A stretch of DNA of 64,000 bases, taken from positions 153,648,923 through 153,712,922 of the forward strand of contig NC_073305.1 of NCBI RefSeq assembly GCF_027595985.1, written 5' to 3'. Position 1 is the stretch's first letter, and every line of letters starts with the position of its first letter. The translations under genes were made by a program, and so were the position numbers. This DNA comes from Sorex araneus (taxonomy: Eukaryota > Chordata > Mammalia > Eulipotyphla > Soricidae). Shown one piece after another: positions 44,321 to 57,276 of this stretch. The notes under the pieces are model-generated. The model did no database searches and was not told where the DNA came from. It saw only the letters and a program-made list of their open reading frames with translations.

Positions 44321-47233
44321 TATCACTTATATCACTTGTCATTCCATTGTTTGTACATTTGCTAGAGCGGGTGCCAGTCACATCTCCATTCATCCCTGTC
44401 ACGTGCCAGTGTAGCCCAATGGCGTTTGCTTGCTCCAGGAACAGGAAGAGCTTCAAACTGTTCATTCAGTGTCCTGAAAAAGTATGATATCTCGTAGGTG
44501 GTTGGCCAGGAGTTCTTTTGACATCCCATGGAATCCAGTTGTAACAGCTCTAGTCCAGCGGTTGTCTCCAAATCGCATTATGTGTCCGGCCCATCTGATT
44601 TTTGACACCTTAGCAAACAAGACAGCATCCCTGATTTTCAATTATCGACGGAGGTCAGAACTCTGAATTCCTTCTTTCACTTGAGTGAAACATGATATTC
44701 CAAGCATAGTTCTTTCGATTTCTCTTTGGGAGACCAAAATAGCATTCTCATCCTGTTTTCGTAGGGCCCAGGTCTCTGAGGCATATGTTAGTGCATAAAG
44801 AATGGTGGAGTTGAAAATATGTGCCCAGAGCCAAAGATTCATCATCCTCTTAACAACTTCTTCAATGGTCTTGAAGGTGTTCTCTTCCTCCTGCGCAGGT
44901 CAGGTGCCAGGTCATTCGTCATGTTGATTTCTTGACCTAGGTACACATAAACTGCTGCATTAGGAGATGTTCATTTGTTGAGAGCAAATGGAACATCAGG
45001 AGCTAGTTCGTTTCTCATGAATATTATTTTCATGAGATTCAGCTTGCAGTCCGACCTTTCCACACTCATGGTCGAAGTTGGCCAACATTTGTGCTGCTTG
45101 GCTGATATTTGGTGTTATTAGAATGATGTTGTCAGCGAAGCAGAGGTGGTGTAGTTGCTGACCATCTATCTTCACTCCCATTCCTTTCCAATCCAAACAT
45201 CGAATGATGTTTCTCAAGGGTGGCACTGAAGAGTTTCAGTGAAATGGCATTGCTCTGCTGAACCCCTCTCTTTACATTGATGATAATTTCCTTGTAAAAT
45301 GGTAAGATCCATAATACAGCTCACAGAGGATCCTGATGTACTGAGTTTGAACCCCTGTTTGGCTAGGGTTTCGATGACAACTTCAGTTTCAACAGAATTA
45401 AAGGCCTCCTTTAAATCAATGAACATTAGACAGAGCAGCATCTTGAACTCTCGCAAAACCTCAATGAGCTTGGTCATCATGTGGATATGGTCAATTTTGC
45501 TGAATCCTTTTCAGAACCTGGCTTTCTCGCATGGTTGTCCTTCGTCTAGTGTTCTGCTAATCCTACTCAGGATGATTCGAGTGAACAACGGACAACAGGC
45601 AGATTGGCTGATAGTCACTGATATCGTGAATGTCTCCCTTTTTGTACAACAGGACAGTCCTGCTGGTTTTCCACTGGGACAGAACCTTGCATCCAGAAAG
45701 GTAGCCTGTGAAGAGCCAGGCCAGTGTATTGATGAGTACTGGCGGCAGATTCTTCAGGTGTTCAGGTCTGACCTTGTCTGGACAGAATGCAAGTTTTTAC
45801 TGACGAAATGGCATGTTGGATTTCCAAAGGGAGAACACTGGGAAGGCAATATCCATCCTGTGGAATTTGGTATATGGGTAGGTGGACGTGGCTATCAAAG
45901 AGATCCGAGTAGAAGTTGTGGATAACCTTTTCTATTGCCCTTCTGGAAGATGTGATAGATCCATCAGAATGTTGGAGGGCAGTTATCTTGGTCTTATAGT
46001 TTGTGAAGGACAGGCAGGCATTGGGAATGCTTTTCCTGGCTTCTGCCCCATCAGTCAACAGTGCTGCTCTTCTCTCTTTGAGGTCTTCCTTTATCACTTG
46101 TCTGCATAGCTTTGTGAGCTCAGATGTTAGCTTGTGATTGCCTGAGGCTCACGCCAACCACACTGGCGAATGAGCTTGAGAGTTTCCGAAGACAGGCATC
46201 TTTTTGTGGCTTTCTCTCTCTCTGCGTTCCTTGCACAATCATGGAGGTGCTGAACCAGTCCATCATATTCCTCATTGATGTTGTCAACAACATCATCTTT
46301 CCATATTGTTTCAATAGTGCCAATGAGCTCCCAGTTGGTGGTCATTCTGGGAGTTCTCTTCTTAAACTTTGCAGCCCTTTCTCCCTGCCCTGTGAAGTAG
46401 AAATTCACACGAAGGATACGAAGGATACGGTGATCTGATTCCATTTGAAATTTTGGGGAAACAGCAACATCAGTCAGGCAAAACCGTTGATAGAATATGA
46501 TGTGGTCAATTTCATTGGGGGACTGTCCACTGGGAGACTCTTATGTCCAACGTTTAGATTCGGCCTTCTGTAACTATGAGTAACCATGGATGGTCTTGGT
46601 CAACATAATGAACTCAGTCTCTCACCCTGTTTGTTCCATTCTAGGCCGTTTGTCCTGAAATGGAGTTCTTTGGATGACCTTCTCGGTCCTATCTTGGCAT
46701 TAAAATCACGGACAATGACCTTGTGTGTGGTCTTCTTTATAGAGCTTCTCCTGCTCCATGTAGAACTTTATTTCTTCCTCATCGTAGTTGGATATTGCTG
46801 CATAGGTGATGAAGATAGAAACTGCTGACAATGAGCCTCATCTATTCAAACATAAGCATCCAATTTGCGTTGTTATGCATTCGAAAGAATCAATGCTCAT
46901 TGCCACGTTTGTGTTGACAAGGACACCGACATCCCTGATGCCTGTACTGTTGCACGTTCTGAGGAACAGTTCTTCTCCAGTGTTGAAAACAGCGTGATGT
47001 GATCAATGACATTGTACTTGATCTTCCTCGCTTGCACCATCAGGTCCTTGATGGATGCTTCTGATGCCAGTGTACATGTGTTAAAAGTGCAGACAGTCAT
47101 TTTAGTCCTTCATTTTGGCAGCCTAGTTCAGCCCTGAGATTTTAGCACACTCCTTGCTCGTCCTTCTCAATGCTGCCAGATGGGGGCTCTTCCAGGGTCA
47201 GGGGAATGAGGCTTATTTTTGTTACTGCTTTTC
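44321..47233 (-). pseudogene. RTE-clade LINE, copy 1 (endonuclease and reverse transcriptase, broken)
   Basis: A 2.9-kb antisense RTE element. From 5' to 3' in its sense: end of the 5' UTR (cctgaccctggaagagcccc), endonuclease N-terminus near 47100 (TVCTFNTCTLASEASIKDLM), linker (RTPRMTTNWELIGTIETIWK), reverse transcriptase (FIDLKEAFNSVETEVVIETL) and the C-terminus reading RHWATLARDRDEWR, which runs into the 3' tail. The catalytic FADD reads FADN at 45128-45139, losing an aspartate needed for activity. Many stops and shifts break the ORF. The 3' end is tatcacttatatcacttgtc (sense complement), a short repeat tail. The sequence resembles RTE1_Sar of the common shrew, reported as shared with parasitic nematodes; this link is from memory. 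Confidence 0.85.
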
Positions 47234-47353
47234 TCTTTTCTATGGGAAATATAAAGAAGAACAGTAATGGAATAGCAAATGACCTAAAGTAACAAATCCT
47301 AAGAATTGTTCTATAGAATGGAGCTCATCCTGGTAGTGAAACTAGGGGTGGGG

Positions 47354-47722
47354 TGTGGAGAGCCGCCACGGGACCGTGCTTCGTGGACACCTGTTTCTTC
47401 TTAATTACACCGTGCTTCGTAGATAACACCTGATAAGGAATCAGGATGTCTTGTCACACCACGAGCTGTAACTAGTCTATCAGCTGCAGACACTTGGGCG
47501 TAAGCGGGCAGCAAGGGGTATATGAGGAGGGAGGCTGCCTAGCTAGGGGGTTTCCTCCTCGTTCGTCCCTCGTTCCTCTTCTTTCCCGAGAAGGTCTCTG
47601 AATAAATCGCTGCAAGAAGAATCTCCGGGTTGCGTGATTTCTTCCCTGTTGAAACAGGGATGTCTGAGGGGGACGCCAGAGGAAACGTGCTGTCAGGAAA
47701 CAGACACAGAGGTGTGTGTGCA
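47354..47722 (+). mobile_element. Class II-like retroviral LTR remnant
   Basis: It starts TGTGGAGAGCCGCC, has a TATA-like tatatga at 47519-47525, a poly(A) signal AATAAA at 47601-47606 and a following ctgcaagaagaatctccggg, as in R-U5 of betaretrovirus-like LTRs. The right edge is uncertain: about 47660, or 47722 ending in CA. It interrupts the old L1. No coding sequence of a virus is present. Confidence 0.6.
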
Positions 47723-47815
47723 GGGAAGGGTGCTGCATTGGCATGTTGTAGGCATGAAACTATACCATTGACAGTGTCATAAAATTGGAGAGCACAGTAA
47801 TTAAAAAGCAAAACA

Positions 47816-48844
47816 GAAACAACTTGAAAATTAGGTCTCATTGCTTATGTAAGCTTTAGAGAGCTCTATTAAAAATTTCTGGGAAACTGCCCTAATAAGG
47901 CAATGCAGGTTAATAGAAATGATGATCCCATATGGATTGCATAAAATAAGTGTTCTGATTGTATAAAATAAGTGTGCTTTCATCTTGCTGAATCTGCTTT
48001 ATAGTTTCTAAACTATGAGTGAAAACAAAAATCAGAAGCTGTCCACTGGGAAAATGGTGTGTCAAAGAAAATATGAGTCAGTTAAGGAAAGTAGATATAA
48101 ATAGAAGGAGTGTTTTTGAAGAGAATGTGGATAATGTTTATATGTTACTTAAGATGGAAAATCTGTGGGCATAGAGCACTATGTACCGGCCTTGTATGTA
48201 TGAGGTCATGTGTTTTATCCCTGGTACCACTCACATTGCCATGCTTAGCACTTAGCATTGTTGGTACAATCCCTGTCACCACAAATTCAACCTGTAGACT
48301 CAACCAAGTGTGCAAGTGCACAGTCCCTGGCACATAACCAATTATGTGACCCTGGGACACCACTGTGATGACAGCAGCATCAAAGGGTAAGGAGAGGGGA
48401 AAAATAAAGCCAACAGAAGGTTGTAGAAAACATTTAAAAAGCATTCTGTGTTGCAGAATGAAGATGAGTCTAAGAGAAATCTAGGTTCGGGTCTTTTCTA
48501 TGGAACCAGCTTGTGCTTTAGAATAGTTAATGCCATCACTGAGGGCATAGATCTACTTTTTTTCTGTCATAGCCAAAAGAATCATTTCTCACAATTTTGG
48601 AAACTGAAAGTTCAAATTCAAGGTGGACTGAGGTTTGTTTCTCCTGGGGCCTTTCTCCACAATTCTCACCTTCTGTGTCCTCACGTTGCTTCTCTTCTCT
48701 GTGTTATGGCAAGACTGGTGGCATTGCTCAGTGTCATATTGTCCTCATCTTTTAAGAATATTCATCAGATTGGCTTAGAGATGGCCCTACAGGATTCATG
48801 TTGGCTTGATCATTGCTTGATGATATCTAAAAACTATCTTACAG
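47816..48844. other. Intergenic stretch with old SINE and LTR remnants
   Basis: About 48162-48220 has tRNA-SINE-like wording (gagcactatgtaccggcctt). About 48580-48715 resembles an antisense MaLR-type LTR (tctcacaattttggaaactg, ttcaaattcaaggtgg, tgtgtcctcacgttgc). The remainder is unassigned. Confidence 0.5.
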
Positions 48845-49060
48845 AGAGGGGGGGATGGGGAGAAGGAAAGTGCCTGCGACAAGACAGGTGGGTGGTGGTG
48901 GTGGGGTGAGGTGGGGAACTAGGGACATTGGTGCTGGAAAATGTACACTGGTGAAGATATGGGTGTTGGAATATTATATAATTGAAACTCAATCATGAAC
49001 AACCTTGTAACTGTGCATCTCATGGTGATTCAACAAAAAATTAAAAAATTATTAAAAAGT
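48845..49060 (+). mobile_element. L1 3' end
   Basis: Sense L1 3' UTR with G-rich tract, acattggtgctggaaaatgt, tcatgaacaaccttgtaact and gtgattcaacaaaaaat with A-rich tail. Confidence 0.85.
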
Positions 49061-49460
49061 CTTACTCTTGCTGATTTTTATATCTATTAGAGCAACATGA
49101 ATATTTTGAGGTAATGTTTCAGATAGCCAAAAAAGGTGGAAATGTGTATCAGTGCATTCTAGCAAGTGTTAATAAATATTGATTTAACTTTGTACAAAGA
49201 TAAGTTGTACTGAGGTCTGAGCTATTGAATTTTAGGTCAAATCAAGGCAACATGACTGCCTAAAGAAAGTCATAATATCAAGCAGAAAATGAAAGGTAGC
49301 TGCTATTGAAAAATAGGTGACGTAAGGATTATATATTTCCCTTCACAGTGGGTATATAGTGATCTAGCAGATTAAATTGGACCAACGTGAATATCAGGCA
49401 AAGTTAAGTACCCAGAAGTTACCTTTAAATGCACCTTTCTTTCACTCACATACAATGTTT
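49061..49460. other. Unassigned stretch
   Basis: AT-rich sequence with no recognised feature. Confidence 0.4.
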
Positions 49461-49646
49461 CTTCCTTCTTGGAGAAACTGGCAAGCTACCGAGAGAGTAT
49501 CCCGCCTGCACGGCAGAGCCTGGCAAGCTACCCGTGGCTTATTCAATATGCCAAAAACAGTAACAACAAGTCTTACAATGGAGACATTACTGGTGCCCGC
49601 TCGAGCAATAGATGAACAAGTGGATGACAGTGCTACAGTGCTACAC
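49461..49646 (+). mobile_element. RTE-tailed SINE, head truncated
   Basis: Body and RTE tail (gagagagtatcccgcctgca, ggagacattactggtgcccg, gagcaatagatgaacaagtg) with (acagtgct)n end. Confidence 0.88.
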
Positions 49647-52589
49647 TCTTTCTTCAACACTGCTTTCTGAAGAGAATTCCTCCCAGGGTATAGATGGGGA
49701 AGGTACTAGTTGGTGTTAGAACAAGGATCTAAAGTTTCATTAGGACTCTTTATTTCTTATTTCAACCACAAAACAAACGTTTTAATCTGTGGAAGATGAA
49801 GGTGGAGGAAGCAGCAGAGTCAATCTCAAGGAACAGATGAAAACCATTAGAAGCTGGCGGCGGGGGGAGGGGAGGGGGTGGCAGGGAGGAAAAGTAAACT
49901 AAACATGCTTCCTACACGAATGGAAAGAATGCACATCTAACCTAGAGATACCAGAAGAAGGTCAATAGCTCTGTGCCAGCCTCAATCCTGACACTCTGCA
50001 TGTCTAACACAGAGACGTAATTAAAGTATTCAAGAATGACTACTCCACCAGACTTACAAGTGTCAAATAGTTAATAACTATGAAATTCTGATGGAATAGT
50101 ACAAAAGACATGTTCTCTGAAGCATATCACAAAGCAAAAACCTAAGACTGAACAAGAAGATATTAAAGAAAATATTCTTATTAACCAGTATCCACATGAG
50201 GTTTTTCAAGTCTGTGGTTCATTGAATGTAACCATAGCAACAGAAATTCTCATACCAACTCAACTAGATTAATTCAAAACCATTGCTCTACAGACATAAG
50301 AACAGACATGCTCAGATCTAAGTAAAAATCTATTTAACTCAGTCTTTACCATTCTACATGATGCCAACGTTCAATAAATACATAAAGCTTCAAGTAAATA
50401 AATATTCTCCCAACATACAAATAAATGAGATACAAACATTGAAATCCTATGACTGGAAATAAAATAGATACCTTAATGGACAAGGCAAACATACATGATA
50501 ATATCTAAAACAATTAGATAGAAATGCTAGCAATTGGAAGCATAGGTTACAGAGATGAATATTCCTATTGACTAGCTGATTAATTTTGAGCTGAAGCAAA
50601 AAATTATTGAACCAGAAGGCATATAATATAAAATACCAAAACTGAAACAAATTAATAAAGTTAAATGGAATCGAAAATGGTGAGAATGGGCACAAACCTA
50701 TGAACAATGGGATGACAGTGATGACAGTAATACAGTGAATGGTTCCCCATTGAAAATCCTAAAAAATTTTAGATAATATGTACTAATCCAAGTAGATTAC
50801 TACTTGCTTTAGTAGAGAATTGGGGATAGGCAATATATAGAAAGTTGTGAGAGAGAGGTTGGAAAAAGGCACAGAAACTTATTGAGTTGATGAACAGACA
50901 TGATTGTAATTTTTAATGTAATTTCATGATTTTCATGAAATAACAATTTTATGAATGTGACAGATAATATAATGAAAGCATGCACTTGAAATATATCTAA
51001 TGTTGTATACACTTGTATATTAAATGAATTTATCTTAAATGTTTCTGACTGTACTTCAGTTACTAAAACTGTCTTAGCACATCATAGGCACCTTCTCCCA
51101 CAAAGTGTTAAATACTGAATCAACTAGACGCAAAATTAGAATTAGAAGGCTTTTCTAATTCTTATTAGAAATAGACAACTGTTTTCTTCAGTGAATATAC
51201 ATTGTTTATTCATTCAATGAAATGGCCTTAAGAAACCTTTGACTGCATAAAGAGAAAAATAATTAAAACTAAGTGAAATGACAGTGTTCAAGCACGTGGG
51301 TGTCACATGTCACTACTGCTGCCATGTGAAAAGTGCCTTCATAACATATTTTACCATCACAAGAAAACCTTACTGCATAGACCCAGGTTAGGAAAAAATA
51401 ATCCTACACAGAGCAGTAGTCTATAAATGCTTGATAAAAGTGAATCGAGGGAGAGTACAGAGAACAAATTTCATAGGTGGGAAGAGGTGAAGCAAAGAGG
51501 TTGGGAGAAAAGAACAGAAAAACTAATCTATACTTGGTAACTTCAGAGAGTGCCTATAAAACCACCTTCCCATTAGCTAATAGTCATAGCAGAAGAGTGT
51601 TCTATTTTGTCATTCTTACCTGCACTGTATTGCCCTATAAGTCCCCATAAAATATTTTATTAATGTTTTGCATTTACATGTTCATGTAAAAATATTGCTT
51701 TTTGAAAATTTAGGGTTTTATACATGTCCCTTACTTTCAAGGAATAACCCCCATAATTTTTATTTCTATCCTATAATCTCTGGATTAAACAAAAAACTCC
51801 CTTCAGTGATGGGAATTCACTTCCCAGACTTCAGATACTTCTGCTAAAATATGGCAGGACAATCAGTAATTGCAGAAGTTTATAAAACAAGGAAAGTCCT
51901 GGTAATAAAGGAGAGAATTATGAAAATAGCATGGATTTTACTGGAAAATTATGTATCATATTCCAAACAATCAATACTTCAGAATACTTTTCCTAGTGAT
52001 AATAAGGATGAAAGCCTTAACTACAAACATAGAGTATCTTGCAAATTAAGTAGTTTATACATCTGATTCTGAGAAATTAATTAATTTTGTTCTAATTTAT
52101 GTGTCTTTTCTCTCTCAAGCTGCTATACTAATGTAACATATTTTTGCCCTGAGTATACTTCTTTGGGGGAGCTGCAGAAATCACTACTGGTCCAAATGAC
52201 TGTGGTTGGTGTGATTTCAGCAACATATTAATGTAAAATAAATATGCTCTCAAAAATCAGCAGAGGCTTTCATGTTATTTGCCATTTAACCAAACTATTT
52301 TTGCATTTCACTCAATGTACAAACCAAGACTTATTTTTCTGGTTTGTCTTAACTTTAAGATGATCTGAACCAAAGACTGGCAAGTAAGTAGTTTATATTG
52401 AAATATGATTCCAGAGATATAGAGTGAAAGACAAGCAAAAGGGAAATAAATAAAAAGCTTATATAAAGAGAAACAATTGATCTGCCACTCCTAAGCTATG
52501 GGGATTTGCTTTTGTGGGATGCTTTAGGAATATTATATATTATATTATCAAAGAAAAATATTATAATATAACCTATATAGAATTACTAG
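49647..52589. other. Intergenic stretch, mostly unassigned
   Basis: About 2.9 kb. A G-rich patch lies near 49855-49890. A tiny RTE-type tail (atgaacaatgggatgacagt) lies near 50699-50737. The rest is AT-rich, including an open frame of 71 codons at 51851-52066 with no recognised homology. Confidence 0.45.
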
Positions 52590-53263
52590 AAACTATGGCA
52601 CATCTACACAATGGAGTACTATGCAACTGTCAGGAAAAATGAAATCATAAAATTTGCCTATAAATGGATGGACATGGAGAGTATCCTGCTGAGTGAAATG
52701 AGTCAGAAAAAGAGGGACAGATACAGAATGACTGCATTCATTTGTGGTATACAAAAACATACATATAGTAGAAGACTAATATCCATGACCAGGAAAACAG
52801 GGGTTAGGAAGACTGGTCAGTGGTTGGAACTAACCACAAGTGTGTGTGGGGCTGAGGGTAAGTAAGATAGAGAAAAGACCAGTATGATAATAATAGCTGG
52901 GAATGATCATGCTGGGCAGTATCTATCTGATGTTTAGAAGTAGATAAAGGGATATTCTTGATAACTTTTTAGTATCAATATAGTAAACCACAATTCCAAA
53001 AGGAGAGACAGAGAGAGAGACAGACAGACAGAGACAGAGACAGAGACAGAGACAGAGACAGAGAGAAGAAAAGCACCTTCCATAGAAGCAGGCAAGGGGT
53101 GGGGGATGAGGGCTTTGGGAGGGAACCTGAGACACTGGTGCTGAGAAATGTACACTGGTGGAGGGATGGGTGTTAGAATACTGTATGACTGAAATCCAAT
53201 CATGAACAGTTTTGTAAGGGTCTGTTTCACAGTGATTCAATTAAAAAATTTTAAAAAGAAGTA
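52590..53263 (+). mobile_element. L1, 5'-truncated, with (GAGACA)n
   Basis: Sense L1 ORF2 end (ggcacatctacacaatggag, gaatgactgcattcatttgt), then a 3' UTR with a (GAGACA)n tract at about 53010-53064 and the tail agtgattcaattaaaaaatt. Confidence 0.9.
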
Positions 53264-55977
53264 CTATTAAAATTTTTGATATTTAGTTATTGAGCATTTA
53301 TTTATCCATCTCAGCATCAATTGTTTAGGCACATTACTTATGTCTGAAAACACTTTTCTGTTCATTTTGGAGTTTTAACCTCACTTGGAGACTTTTAGAC
53401 CTGAGGAAAGGTTATTTTGCTTGGCATCTGTTAACTTTCTGGGTGGTGGATAACTTGAAATATTCTCTCATGTATAAACCATTGGATTCAAGTTAGTATC
53501 TCCATTCACATCTTTTTTTAACACAAAAAGCCAATATTTATTCTTAACTATAGCCTAAAGTCATTTCTCTAAGATTAACATTGTCCTATTTCACCTTTCT
53601 GGAGGAAACCCCAGTAAAAATATAAACAGTTTGTTGCCCTCATTCTTGTCTCATCTCATCACCCTGGTATTTCTCACTCTGTGATATGGCATGTACTTTC
53701 CCCCCTGGAAATGTAAGCAATCAAATATTCCTCAATGGCATTAACTTTCCTGAATTCTAACTTAGTCATTCCTCCACATGAAATCTTGTGTATAATTTTG
53801 GAACACAAGGATGACTCAATGAATAGAAACAATCCTGCCATTCCAGTTGTGTAATCGTGGTGCCAAACAGGTTTTTGCAGGTGCTCTAGGTAGCAAAAGC
53901 CTTAAGCAGTAGGTAAGAAGTACAGGATAGAGCTAAAATTTAACTATAAATGGCTATAGCATAAAGCATAATAGAGCCTGTAGAGTCTTCTTATAACAGG
54001 CCTTATATTCAAAGGCTCTTCTGTAGGCTCTTATATTCAAAGCCTACAGAAGATGCTGGATTCAGAACCTCAGGCCTGAATTATGGGTCATAATTGAGAA
54101 TATGTAATCCACTCATGCATTCCCAGTACTTCCCTGTAGGTAAGTATGGTGGGGTTATTCTAATAACAAGTAATTATAAACATTTATTGAAATATTCTTT
54201 CCAAATTTCTGAATAATTTAATGATATTTTTAAAGCTATTATAATCCATGGAGCTTAATTAGCACTGACTGCCATGTAGCATAAGGTAGAAAAGATGCCT
54301 GTTTTTGAGATGTTGAACCAAAAATTACTGTAAAATCCAGTGTTTGATGATAAAAGTAATTTGCTTATATTGTAGAAGAATTTTGTCTCACCCCATATTC
54401 TTCTTCCTTCTTTCACTGTAAAGATCTCTTTTTCTTTTGCATGTGAGAACCCTGGAGAATGGACTAACATGTGAATAGGTGTATATATGTGTCAAGTTTT
54501 ATCTCAGAATTTCATTCTGTAATGAAACTCTTCTGTATGCCATGGATATCTGACTATTAATGCATAGTCATTTGGAAACTGGGGCATAAGTAACAGACAA
54601 TAAGACATTCTATGAATAATAACTGGTATGTTTCTGAGCCAGACACATTCTGTCTAAAATTGCACATATATAAAATAACTAAATACAAAAATATGTGCAT
54701 ATGTATATGTAAATATTAGATTAGAGCATTTAATATGGACAATAGGATGACTAGATTATAAATATACATGTAAAATCTTAGTCAAGAAATAGATCATGTA
54801 AGAGAATTGATGGAGATAGCAGACAATTGACTAAACTGTATGATGTTAACAAGGTTGGAGATTCTACTTTGTTCCCCTTTACAAGAAAGTGGTTGAAACA
54901 ACCAGTATGAATGGGACTTCTGTTTTCGCTTCTTCAAATGGGGCAAGGTGGTATAGAGACATTGCAGTTAGTGATTGGCTTTTATGCAGAGTGGAACGTT
55001 GGAAATTCACTTGTTTATGCTTCTTTCAAACTGGAGGACAAGATGGAAAGGAGCCCTAAGAGTTAATATAGAGATATGCGTAGACATGGTATTTAATGTC
55101 TGTTGTTTGGGTTGTGTATTCTTCCAGATTATACGGGAAAAAATGTTAAATGGTTCTAAAATCAAAAGTAAGGTTTTAACTGGACTGAAAACTTGAAGTA
55201 ATGCTCCAAAATTTTTCTCCATCTCATTCATCACATTTGCTTCTGACTCAACTTATCAACTCAACCCTTCCATCCACCTCAGCTGTTCCAAGGATTGAAG
55301 TTAAGCTGAATGTTTTTCTGTCCCTACCAGAAATCGAAAGGTTTATATATACCAGCGACCTCCAAATATAAGAAGGAATTGAATTCTTTATAGCTCCTTT
55401 AGTCACAAATACCTATTTCACTGCCTTGCTCAGAAGTGGTCAAAACTATACACTGTATGGAAGAAGCCACTGTACCACAGTATGGAAAAAAATAAATTCC
55501 TAGACCAAAGCATCCACAAATACTGAGAGAGACACAAAACCCAAACCAAAGTCATAACTCCATACGTGTATAAACCTCATCACATATGCCACCAGAATGT
55601 CAGGGTTGTTATCAAGATCCCACTATCCCTTCTTTCACTCCCTTCATCTTCTCTGCTGGTAAGCATCATATTTTTGCAGAGCCTGAGTTATTATCGTTGT
55701 GATTTGTTAGTTTGTGTGTTGTGATCATTAATTATGACAATTGATTGCTTCTAAATTAGTTACTTATTAAACTCTAATTCTCAAATGAGTATTTGAAAAT
55801 ATTTGGTAAAACCATACAGTTGTGTTTTCTTGCATAGTCCTGACTCCTGACTTCATTGACACATTACAGTACTAGTGAGTGCCCAAGGATACTTAAGCAA
55901 TTTCCAGTTACTAATGATGCCATTGTTACAAAGGAAATTTTTAAAATAAGGAGCACATTCTCATAAGTCACTGTATC
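53264..55977. other. Intergenic stretch, unassigned
   Basis: About 2.7 kb without a recognised gene. A 13-bp hairpin, tcttctgtaggct with agcctacagaaga, lies near 54019-54052, beside a repeated phrase cttatattcaaag. Confidence 0.45.
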
Positions 55978-56169
55978 ACTGTGTCACTGTCATCCTGTTG
56001 TTCATTGATTTGCTCAAGTGAGCGCCAGTAACATCTCCATTCATCCCTGTTGAGTGCTAGTGTAGCTCAATGGTGTCTACTCGCTCCAAGAACACAAAGA
56101 GCATGCTGTTACTGTTTTTATCGTATCAAATACATCACAGGTAGCTTGCCAGGCTCTGCCGTGTGGGAA
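55978..56169 (-). mobile_element. RTE derivative keeping a longer RTE 3' end
   Basis: In antisense: (tcactg)n tail, RTE 3' end through gtagctcaatggtgtctact and gctccaagaacacaaagagc, then a jump to the 5' UTR-like body (tgttactgtttttatcgtat, agcttgccaggctctgcc). It keeps about 130 bp of RTE 3' sequence rather than about 65. Confidence 0.8.
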
Positions 56170-57268
56170 AAAATAAAATAAAAAATAAAAATTAAATGAT
56201 CTTACGGTCATGAATTCAAACTAGTAGGCTTGTTATTTTACTAACAAGAAATAGAAAACACAAACCAACCAACCAGCCGAGCTGCAGAGAGAGTAGAGGG
56301 TTTTCTTGCAAGCAGCAGCCTGTTCTGTTTACTCTCAGAAATACATGCAACAATTATTATTAACAAAAGGTCCGAACTCTCTGTTAGCCAACGATATTTA
56401 AATTGGTCGTCTATTACTAAGTAGGTTCTGAAGGAAAAGAATTCCATCTGTATAGAGCTAGACCCAGAACTAATTCATGAGGCAAGGAGGCAGATGAAAC
56501 TTGCCTCATGAAAATAATATACTCTGTACTGTTAGGAGTAATATATTCTGTACTATTAGAAGTAATATATTCTACACTATTAGTTCATTTTAAAGCATTA
56601 CAAATAAATTTATTATCCAAGTTTTTACTAAAAATCTGGTTCTTGACTATTGACTATGAAAATCATTACTTCAACTTTCCTAAAATAAATTTAGATAGAA
56701 TAACATCCATGGTATGATAATATTTTATAAACTTTAGTAATTTATGAGCATTTTTCATATATTACACTAAATTTGTTGTATATTATATTGAATTTTGATG
56801 TATTACATGGATTCTATAGCAGTAGACATTTGTGTCATTATTTTTGTCAAATAATAAATAATTTAATTTATTAAGTTGATAACAATAATTCAAACTTGAA
56901 AATATGAGTACATAAACATAAATAAAATTATGTGAGCATTCAAGGAATAACATTTGAGAATATTGTTGCTCAAGAAATTATGGTTGTGGATTTTTATTTT
57001 GTAGTAGATTCCTAGAAGCATTTAAATAAAATAGTGAAGGGCAGTTTCCAAAATCTCCTGAAATGGCTTTCTTGAAACTTTTAGCTTCATTAAAGTTTTC
57101 CATACAATGAAAGACAATGTTTCTAGAAAAATGAATAAAGATATTTTAATATTGTAAGTAAGAGTTTGACTTCAAATATTGAAGTTTTATTTTAAAATAA
57201 TTAAATTTTTAAACAATTAAATTAATATAATTTCTCATAAAAAGCTTAGAAATGCTTTATATATGCAT
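56170..57268. other. Intergenic stretch with a 24-bp minisatellite
   Basis: A three-unit tandem repeat (taatatattctgtactatta, 24 bp) occupies about 56514-56585. The rest is AT-rich with no recognised feature. Confidence 0.6.
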
Positions 57269-57276
57269 TCTTTAAT

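Larger units (their letters stand above)
44085..47815 (+). mobile_element. Old L1 split by RTE and LTR
   Basis: Three pieces of one old sense L1: 44085-44320 (end of ORF2, gtggaaggcatcatgttgag), 47234-47353 (ctatgggaaatataaagaag) and 47723-47815 (gaaactataccattgacagt). They line up as one 3' end once the two insertions are removed. Confidence 0.7.

Noticed and set aside
48448-48909. 153-codon open frame
   Set aside because: It runs through a MaLR-like LTR remnant and into L1 3' UTR, so it is a chance frame.
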